Shown piece after piece: positions 51,070 through 57,207 of a DNA stretch of 57,207 nucleotides (the first letter of the stretch is position 1; every line of letters begins with the position of its first letter). The stretch is taken from NCBI GenBank assembly GCA_003506895.1, contig DNXO01000084.1:64479-121685 (forward strand), in the 5' to 3' direction. The notes under the pieces were generated by a model that worked only from the letters and a program-made list of their open reading frames with translations, ran no database searches and was not told where the DNA came from. The stretch comes from Acetobacteraceae bacterium. GTDB taxonomy: Bacteria; Pseudomonadota; Alphaproteobacteria; Acetobacterales; Acetobacteraceae. A program made the position numbers and the translations under genes.

Positions 51070-52272
51070 ATGCCGAACCTCAATCGCCGAGCGCTGCTCG
51101 GTGTCCCGCTCGCCCTGGCCGCCACAAGATCCCTGGCGCAGGGCCAACCCGTCCGTGTCGGCGTCTTGACCGACATGACCGGTCTTTACGCTGACGCCAT
51201 TGGCCCCGGCTCGTTCCTCGCCGCCCAAATGGCCGCCGAGGATGCCGGGCACACCGTCATTGGCCGGCCGATCGAAATCCTGTCCGCTGACAACCAGAAC
51301 AAGGCCGACATTGGCTCCGCCATTGCTCGCCAGTGGTATGACAGGGACAAGGTCGGCATGGTTGTCGGCCTGGATAACTCCTCGGTCGCCCTCGCCGTTG
51401 AGCAGGTTGCCCGCGAGCGTAACGGTATCGCCGTCGCCATTGCCGTCGGCACCAACGACTTCACCGGCAAGTTCTGCACCAATAACGCGATGTCCTGGAA
51501 CTACGACAGCTATGCCCTAACCCATGGCGTGGCGAAATCGCTGGTCGGACGCGGCCTGGATACCTGGTTCTTCCTGACCGTGGATTACGCCTTCGGCGCG
51601 GCGCTGGAGGCCGACGCATCGGATGCCGTCCGCGCCGCCGGGGGCAAGGTCCTGGGATCGGTCCGGCATCCATTGAACGCCGGCGATTACAGTTCTTATC
51701 TGATCGCGGCCAAGGCCTCGGGCGCGAAGGTCATCGCCCTGGCCAACGGTGGCGGCGACATGACCGGCGCCTTGAAGCAGGCTGCCGAATTCGGTCTGCA
51801 GCAAGGCGGCCAGACGCTGGTGCCGCTGCTCTGCCTGAACACCGATATCCGAGCGCTGGGGCTGCCGGTGGCGCAGGGTATCACGCTGATGACCTCGTTC
51901 ACTTGGGATCGCAACGAACAGACGCGCGCGTGGTCGAAACGATTCTTCGAGCGCCACCATGCCATGCCGTCGATGGATCAGGCAGCGACCTATTCCGCGA
52001 CGCGGCATTACCTCCGTGCGGTTGCCGCCGCGGGAACCACCGATACCGAGGCGGTCGTTGCCAAGATGCGCGCCCTTCCCGTCAAGGACTTCTACGCCGA
52101 TGGGAGAGTCCGCGCCGACGGCCGGCTGGTGCATGATATGTATCTGGTGCGCGTCAAAACGCCGGCTGAATCGAAATCCGCCTGGGATTTCGAGGAGATC
52201 CTTCAAACGGTGCCCGGTGATCAGGCCTTCCGGCCGCTCGCCGAGGCCGGCTGTCCGTTGGGTAAGTCCTGA
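51070..52272 (+). CDS. ABC transporter substrate-binding protein, branched-chain amino-acid type
   Basis: A 400-residue Peripla_BP_6 protein. The N-terminus (LNRRALLGVPLALAATRSLAQ) is a twin-arginine-like signal peptide. VRVGVLTDMTGLYADAIGPGS and DNQNKADIG are typical of LivK-like binders of amides, aromatic or amino acids. The ATG at 51070 has a GGGGG site; an in-frame ATG five codons earlier is less likely. No permease or ATPase gene is nearby, so this is an orphan receptor whose partners are elsewhere. Confidence 0.92.
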   Translation: MPNLNRRALLGVPLALAATRSLAQGQPVRVGVLTDMTGLYADAIGPGSFLAAQMAAEDAGHTVIGRPIEILSADNQNKADIGSAIARQWYDRDKVGMVVGLDNSSVALAVEQVARERNGIAVAIAVGTNDFTGKFCTNNAMSWNYDSYALTHGVAKSLVGRGLDTWFFLTVDYAFGAALEADASDAVRAAGGKVLGSVRHPLNAGDYSSYLIAAKASGAKVIALANGGGDMTGALKQAAEFGLQQGGQTLVPLLCLNTDIRALGLPVAQGITLMTSFTWDRNEQTRAWSKRFFERHHAMPSMDQAATYSATRHYLRAVAAAGTTDTEAVVAKMRALPVKDFYADGRVRADGRLVHDMYLVRVKTPAESKSAWDFEEILQTVPGDQAFRPLAEAGCPLGKS

Positions 52273-52327
52273 ATCCATGAACGTCGCCGATCCGTCTTGG
52301 CGGCGCTGCGGGCGTTCAGCGGGAGGA

Positions 52328-52774
52328 TCAGCCGGTCAGCAAACGATATGCTTCGGCCGGCGTCTTCACTTCGAGCAATCGCGAAACGAAATCCGCGTCG
52401 CGAAACAGGCGGGAGATCGCGGCCAGCGCGCCGACATGGGACGTCTCGCCGGCGGACGGGATCAGCAGAACGAACACCAGCGCCACCGGCTTGCTGTCGA
52501 TCGCATCGAATGCGATCGGCTTCGCCAATCGCAGGAACATACCAGTATAGCGGTCCAGGCCCTCGACGCGTGCGTGTGGAAGCGCGAACCCGGCGCCAAA
52601 ACCTGTCGAGCCAAGCCGTTCGCGCGCCAACAGGCTCGCCTCGACGATCTCCGCCGCCGGTCCGGTCCCCGATCGGTCAAAAGCCCGCGCGATATCGCCG
52701 ATGAGCTGCGCTTTGTCGCGTGCCCTGACGTTTAGCAGCACCCGTTCGGGCGATAGAAAATCCGCGATAGTCAT
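52328..52774 (-). CDS. ptsN: PTS IIA-Ntr-like protein (PtsN)
   Basis: A 148-residue PTS EIIA domain of the nitrogen-type family. The phosphorylatable His is His67 in GFALPHARVEGL. In E. coli the dephosphorylated protein binds KdpD and raises its kinase activity, and it also binds TrkA. Here the start overlaps the kdpE stop by four bases (52771-52774), which places it as the last gene of the kdp operon. The usual ptsN next to rpoN and hpf is not in this window, so this may be a dedicated second copy. Confidence 0.9.
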   Translation of the reverse strand: MTIADFLSPERVLLNVRARDKAQLIGDIARAFDRSGTGPAAEIVEASLLARERLGSTGFGAGFALPHARVEGLDRYTGMFLRLAKPIAFDAIDSKPVALVFVLLIPSAGETSHVGALAAISRLFRDADFVSRLLEVKTPAEAYRLLTG

Positions 52775-53487
52775 CCCGTTGACGAATCCTGGTCGTTTAT
52801 CCGCAGACGGTAGCCGACACCCGTCTCGGTTAGAATGTGGGCCGGCCGTTCCGGATCGGCCTCGATCTTCTGGCGCAGTGCGCGGATGTAGATACGCAGA
52901 TACTGCACGTCGGTATCAACCCCCCATACCTCTTTCAGGATCATCCGGTGGGTCAGCACTTTGCCGGCATGCTGCGCCAGAAGCCGCAACACGCCGTACT
53001 CGCGCGGCGAGAACTTCACCTCCGTGCCTCGGACTGTCACGATTCGGCGCACCAGATCGACCGTCAGGTCGCCGCTGCGAAAGACCGGCGCCTCGCCTAC
53101 TTGCTGCAACCTGTGTCGCTGTGCTGCTCGGATTCGGGCCAGCAACTCATCGATCCCGAACGGTTTGGTCACGTAATCGTCGGCCCCAAGGTCAAGCGCA
53201 TCCACCTTGGCCGCCTCATCATTCCGGCTGGACAGCACGATGATCGGCACCGAGGAGCCGGACGCTCGGATTCGGCCGATCACGTCGGTGCCGTCGATAT
53301 CCGGCAACCCCAGGTCGAGCACGACCAGATCGGTCGCCTTGCGTCGAACCGCGTCCACCGCGGGCAGCCCGGTTTCCAGTTCGGTGATGACATAGCCCTG
53401 GCTGGACAAGCCCGCGCGCAGGAAGCGGCGAATCGCCGGTTCATCGTCCACCACCAGAACCCGCAGTGGACCTGCACCGGCGCTCAT
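52771..53487 (-). CDS. kdpE: Response regulator KdpE
   Basis: An OmpR-family regulator of kdpFABC. The 238-residue protein has a receiver domain (acidic pair Asp14-Asp15, phospho-Asp58 in VVLDLGLPD, Lys in DDYVTKPFG) and a C-terminal winged helix (FSPREYGVLRLLAQHAGKVLTH; ILTETGVGYRLR). It overlaps kdpD by four bases. Confidence 0.95.
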   Translation of the reverse strand: MSAGAGPLRVLVVDDEPAIRRFLRAGLSSQGYVITELETGLPAVDAVRRKATDLVVLDLGLPDIDGTDVIGRIRASGSSVPIIVLSSRNDEAAKVDALDLGADDYVTKPFGIDELLARIRAAQRHRLQQVGEAPVFRSGDLTVDLVRRIVTVRGTEVKFSPREYGVLRLLAQHAGKVLTHRMILKEVWGVDTDVQYLRIYIRALRQKIEADPERPAHILTETGVGYRLRINDQDSSTG

Positions 53488-56177
53488 GACGTGATTTCCT
53501 CTTCGGGCAGGAAGGTGTTGACCGGGACGGGCAAGGTAATGGTAAAGACCGCGCCCCGCCGGTCGGTGCGGTTCGCGGCGGTGATGGTTCCGCCCAGGGA
53601 TTCGACGAATCCGCGACAGATCGCAAGCCCTAATCCCGTGCCGGCGCGTCTGCGGTCGGCGCCCCCGGCGCGATAGAACTTCTCGAACACGCGCGCGACG
53701 TCTGGTTCCGGAATGCCTTCGCCTTCATCGGCGATGCGCAATTCGACGGTATCGTCCTCGTTGCGGGCCGAGATGGTGATAAGGCTTCCGGCGGGTGCGT
53801 GCTTGGCGGCGTTGTCCAGCAGGTTGAACAACACCTGCTCGAACAGCACCATGTCCAGCGCCACCAGCGGCAGATTGGCCGGCAGATCGACCTCTACCCG
53901 GTGGTCGGCCAGAATTTTCGCGGTGCGCTGTAACGCCGCCCCGATCACGTCCGAAAGCTCGTTCAGGCTGGTCCTGGGCTTCAGCGCGCCTGATTCCAAC
54001 CGCGTCATATCCAGCAGGTTGCCGATGAACCGGTTCAGCCTGTCGGACTCGTCGATGATCGTGCCCAGCAACGCTTCCTTCGTTGGCCCATCCAGGAAGG
54101 CCTGCTGCGACCGCAGGCTTGTCGCCGACCCCAGGATCGAGGCCAGCGGCGTCCGCAGGTCGTGCGAGATGGATGTCAGAAGCGCCGAACGCAGCCGGTC
54201 CGTCTCCACCTGCAACCGTGCCAGATGCAGGTCCCGTGCGAGGTTCACGCGCTCGATCGCGAGTGCCGCCTGGTCTAGCAGCGCCTCCAGCAGCCGTTGC
54301 TGGTCCGGGGTTAGCAGCGGCCCGGCTTCGTCGCGGATAATTCCCGCCACGCCCAACGGTCCGCGCCCAGTGCGCAGTGGTTGGAACAGCCACTTGCCGC
54401 CCGGCAGCGTGTCGGATCCGCGGCCGGCGATGTGGTCTTTCTCCCAGGACCATTTGGCGGCTGCGAGGTCGGCGTCCTCCAGCATGTCCTCGGGCGGAAA
54501 ACCGGCCCGCACGGCGACTGTGTTGCCCTCGGGCAGCAGCAGCACGACACGCACTTTCAGCATCAGCGCAATTTGATGGGCGGTTGCCCAGAGCAGGTCG
54601 TCCAGGGTAACCGCAGCCGCCAGCTTGCGGCTGAATTGGTACAGATCGTCGGTCTGCCGGGCGCGCAACCGGGCGGAGAGTGCCTGTCCGCGGACCCGGG
54701 CGGCCAGGTTGCTGGCGATCACCGCGACCACCGCGAAGAAGAACAGCGCGACGACGTTTTCGGGGTCGGAGATGGTGAAGGTGTAAAGCGGCGGCAAGAA
54801 AAAGAAATTGTAGGCCAGCATCGCCAGTAGGCAGGCGACCAGCGACGGCCCCAACCCGTGGAGCACAGCGCCGATCAGGATCGCCGTCAGGAACACCAAT
54901 GCCACATTGGTGATGCCCAGCCATTGGTGCAGGACCATGCCGACCGGGATCGCGAGCGCGACGATCAAGGCGGCAATCGCATAGGGTTTGGCTTCGAAAG
55001 CCCGCTGCGGCTCCGGCGGGCTGGAGGCGGCATCGGCTCGCTCCGCCGGCACCTCAATGACGTGGATATTGATGCCGCCCGCACGATTGATCAGTCGCTG
55101 GGTGATCGACCCCAGCAGTATTTGCCGCCACCAGGCGCGATCGGATTTCCCGACGATCAGGTGCGTCACGTTGTTGGCGCGTGCGTAGTCGATCACCGCG
55201 CCCGCCACGTCCTGGCCGGGGATCAGAACCGGCTCGCCGCCAAGACGCTGTGCCAGCCGCAATGCCTCGACCACGCTGTCGCCGGTGGAGCCGCTCGCCC
55301 GCAGAGTTTCGACGCTGATCGCCGTCCATGGCGCGCGAAGCTGATCGGCCAGCCGCTTGGCATGCCGCACGGTCGCCGAGGCCTTGGGGCCGCCCTGCAC
55401 GCAGACCAGTACGCGCTCGCCCGCCGGCCAGGGGCCTTCGATGGCGTGGCTGCGCATGTAGTCAACCATCTGGTTGTCCACACGCTGGGCGGTACGTCGC
55501 AATGCCAGTTCGCGCAGCGCGGTCAGATTGCCGGGCTGAAAGTAGTGCCGCACCGCGCGCTCCGCCTGCGCCGGCACATAGACCTTGCCCTCTTTCAGCC
55601 GCTGGATCAGGTCGTCTGGGGTCAGGTCGATCAGCTCGATATCGTCGGCCCGTTCGATCACCGAGTCCGGAACGGTTTCCCGTACCCGGATCCGGGTGAT
55701 CCGGGCGACGACGTCGTTCAGGCTTTCGACGTGCTGGATGTTCAGCGTGGTATAGACGTCGATGCCGGCGGCCAGCAGTTCCTCCACGTCCAGATACCGC
55801 TTCGGGTGCCGGCTTTCAGGCGCATTGGTGTGCGCCAGCTCATCGACCAACACTAGTTCGGGACGCCGAACCAGGATGGCATCCAGGTCCATTTCGGTCA
55901 GCGTGTGATCGCGATATTGGATCGTTCGGCGCGGCATGGTCTCCAGCCCCGCCGTCAGTGCCTCGGTTTCGGTTCGGCCGTGGGTTTCGACCACGCCGAT
56001 GACGACATCCGTCTTTTCCTGCCGCCGCGCCTGTGCGGCGGTTAGCATCTCGTACGTCTTGCCCACGCCCGGCGCGGCGCCGAGGAATATCTTCAGCCGG
56101 CCACGGTGGGCCTTCTCCGCCTCCCGCAGCAATGCGTCGGGCGAGGGCCGCCGGTCGGTTTGCGCGCTTTCGCCCAT
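53484..56177 (-). CDS. kdpD: Potassium-responsive sensor kinase KdpD
   Basis: An 897-residue sensor kinase. It has the N-terminal KdpD domain (Walker A GAAPGVGKTY, 33-42; DELAHTNAP), a Usp-like domain (about 250-370), four membrane helices (about 400-500), a GAF-like domain, and the kinase core (H-box SISHDLRTPLASILGSA; N-box NLLDNAAKHAP; G-box GTGLGLAI). It abuts kdpC and overlaps kdpE. Confidence 0.97.
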   Translation of the reverse strand: MGESAQTDRRPSPDALLREAEKAHRGRLKIFLGAAPGVGKTYEMLTAAQARRQEKTDVVIGVVETHGRTETEALTAGLETMPRRTIQYRDHTLTEMDLDAILVRRPELVLVDELAHTNAPESRHPKRYLDVEELLAAGIDVYTTLNIQHVESLNDVVARITRIRVRETVPDSVIERADDIELIDLTPDDLIQRLKEGKVYVPAQAERAVRHYFQPGNLTALRELALRRTAQRVDNQMVDYMRSHAIEGPWPAGERVLVCVQGGPKASATVRHAKRLADQLRAPWTAISVETLRASGSTGDSVVEALRLAQRLGGEPVLIPGQDVAGAVIDYARANNVTHLIVGKSDRAWWRQILLGSITQRLINRAGGINIHVIEVPAERADAASSPPEPQRAFEAKPYAIAALIVALAIPVGMVLHQWLGITNVALVFLTAILIGAVLHGLGPSLVACLLAMLAYNFFFLPPLYTFTISDPENVVALFFFAVVAVIASNLAARVRGQALSARLRARQTDDLYQFSRKLAAAVTLDDLLWATAHQIALMLKVRVVLLLPEGNTVAVRAGFPPEDMLEDADLAAAKWSWEKDHIAGRGSDTLPGGKWLFQPLRTGRGPLGVAGIIRDEAGPLLTPDQQRLLEALLDQAALAIERVNLARDLHLARLQVETDRLRSALLTSISHDLRTPLASILGSATSLRSQQAFLDGPTKEALLGTIIDESDRLNRFIGNLLDMTRLESGALKPRTSLNELSDVIGAALQRTAKILADHRVEVDLPANLPLVALDMVLFEQVLFNLLDNAAKHAPAGSLITISARNEDDTVELRIADEGEGIPEPDVARVFEKFYRAGGADRRRAGTGLGLAICRGFVESLGGTITAANRTDRRGAVFTITLPVPVNTFLPEEEITS

Positions 56178-56783
56178 TCAGCTCCCGCCTAATGCATCCA
56201 ATGCCAGATTCAACTCTAGCACGTTGACATGTGGTTCGCCGATGACCCCGGCGAGGCGGTTCACAATGTGGTCCTGCACCAATCGGCGCACCTGGACCGT
56301 GGCGAGGTTGCGGGCCTTCGCGACGCGGGGTACCTGGAACAGCGCGGCTTCGGGGGTGATGTCGGGGTCCAGTCCGCTTGCGGAGGTCGTCACCAGATCC
56401 ATCGGCACCTTCACGCCGGGGTTCTCCGCCGCCAGCTTACCGGAGTCGTCGGTGATCCGGTCCACCAGGGCCTTGGATGTGGGTCCGAGGTTCGAGGCGC
56501 CGGAGTTGCCGGCGTTGTACGGCGCGGGGATGGTCTTGGTTGCGTCGTTCGGGTCGGCGTCGGTGGTGGCGGACGGGCGGCCGTGGAAGTAGTTCGCGCC
56601 GGTGAAGTTTTGGCCGATCAGGGTGGAGCCGATGACTTTGCCGTCCTTTTCGATCAGGCTGCCGTTCGCCTGATGCGGGAAGATGGCCTGTGCGATTCCG
56701 GTCATCGCGAGAGGGTAGGCGAGGCCGGTCAGGATCGTCATGCCGACGATCATCGTGATGGCGGGGCGAATATGTTGGAACAT
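56178..56783 (-). CDS. kdpC: Potassium-transporting ATPase subunit C
   Basis: The 201-residue KdpC subunit, with one N-terminal transmembrane helix (about 8-30) and a periplasmic domain containing GSTLIGQNFTGANYFHGRPSAT and the DLVTTSASGLDPDITPEAA signature. It stabilises the KdpFABC pump. It starts 46 bases after kdpB and abuts kdpD. Confidence 0.97.
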   Translation of the reverse strand: MFQHIRPAITMIVGMTILTGLAYPLAMTGIAQAIFPHQANGSLIEKDGKVIGSTLIGQNFTGANYFHGRPSATTDADPNDATKTIPAPYNAGNSGASNLGPTSKALVDRITDDSGKLAAENPGVKVPMDLVTTSASGLDPDITPEAALFQVPRVAKARNLATVQVRRLVQDHIVNRLAGVIGEPHVNVLELNLALDALGGS

Positions 56784-56829
56784 GGAGGTTACTCCTGAGC
56801 AGGGGTAGGGGGCAGGCCAAGCATCGGGT

Positions 56830-57207
56830 TCACGCCAACCCCAGCACGGTCACCGCCATATCGATCAGCTTGATCCCGACAAACGGCGCCACGATCCCGC
56901 CCAGGCCGTAGATCAGAAGGTTTCGCCGCAGTAGCGCCGCGGCGCCGACCGGGCGGTAGGGAATGCCTTTCAGCGCCAGGGGGATCAGGGCGACGATGAT
57001 CAGCGCGTTGAAGATGATCGCCGACAGGATGGCGCTACGCGGGTTCGCCAGGTGCATCACATTCAGCGTGCCCAGTTGCGGGTAGAACGCGATGAACATG
57101 GCCGGGATCATGGCGAAATACTTGGCAACATCGTTGGCGATAGAGAACGTCGTCAGCGCGCCGCGGGTCATCAGCAACTGCTTCCCGATCTCCACGATCT
57201 CGATCAG
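56830..57207 (-). CDS. kdpB: Potassium-transporting ATPase subunit B, C-terminal part
   Basis: The last 125 residues of KdpB, the P-type ATPase subunit; the rest lies beyond the window edge. LLMTRGALTTFSIANDVAKYFAMIPAMF and GLGGIVAPFVGIKLID are typical of its C-terminal membrane helices. The frame is open to the last base of the window. It is the upstream gene of the kdpBCDE-ptsN run. Confidence 0.95.
   Translation of the reverse strand: MIEIVEIGKQLLMTRGALTTFSIANDVAKYFAMIPAMFIAFYPQLGTLNVMHLANPRSAILSAIIFNALIIVALIPLALKGIPYRPVGAAALLRRNLLIYGLGGIVAPFVGIKLIDMAVTVLGLA

Overview
The window is dense, high-GC bacterial chromosome. Several pairings point to an alphaproteobacterium, most likely Acetobacteraceae or a relative: hfq next to hflX, lipA overlapping a COQ10/RatA START-domain gene, thrS followed by infC, a KdsD-type isomerase, a CopC/CopD pair and a Kdp potassium system. 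This placement is inferred from gene content and base composition, not from a marker gene. I see no rRNA, intact tRNA, transposase, integrase or CRISPR array.

Layout. (1) 0.1-10.6 kb: a secreted ankyrin-like protein, then a minus-strand operon (threonine-synthase-like PLP enzyme, MlrC/M81 amidohydrolase, DSD1-type PLP enzyme, perhaps TspO). An M20 deacylase and its LysR regulator diverge from it, with a perfect 12-bp palindrome in the gap. Next come a type II haloacid dehalogenase, alanine dehydrogenase and an Ldh-family dehydrogenase. (2) 10.6-13.3 kb: infC and thrS. (3) 13.4-16.4 kb: an isocitrate-lyase-superfamily enzyme, a cupredoxin, an LLM flavin oxidoreductase and a small cytochrome c with an FNR-type box upstream. 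(4) 16.7-24.5 kb: a stress/redox island with PPK2, an AhpD-like protein, an MFS transporter, a FAD amine oxidase, a ChrR-like bicupin, a 64-residue protein, DUF302 and a secreted lectin-like protein. It ends in an AT-rich stretch and a tRNA-3'-end-like fragment. (5) 24.5-28.8 kb: DedA, thioesterase, CopC, CopD, metallo-beta-lactamase fold.

(6) 28.9-32.7 kb: a tight operon of a catalytically dead HtrA-like protein, an atypical LuxR regulator, a MoxR AAA ATPase and a VWA protein. I consider this the best candidate for an undescribed system. (7) 32.9-41.6 kb: kdsD, hflX, hfq, a HAD phosphatase, lipA, a COQ10-like gene, threonine aldolase, an EF-hand protein, a class V aminotransferase and a small conserved-looking gene. 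(8) 41.6-45.1 kb: a decayed ABC-transporter fragment, OpgC, NIPSNAP and a FAD-linked oxidase. (9) 45.1-49.3 kb: a probable catabolic operon LLM-SDR-SDR with an MFS transporter. (10) 49.5-52.3 kb: a GDSL esterase with RTX-type repeats and a branched-chain-type substrate-binding protein. (11) 52.3 kb to the end: kdpB (partial), kdpC, kdpD, kdpE and a ptsN-like gene, all touching or overlapping.

The picture is an oxygen-respiring environmental heterotroph with many small catabolic operons built on PLP and flavin enzymes. Two gene relics (9.4 kb and 41.7 kb) and the tRNA-like scar show past gene loss and insertion.
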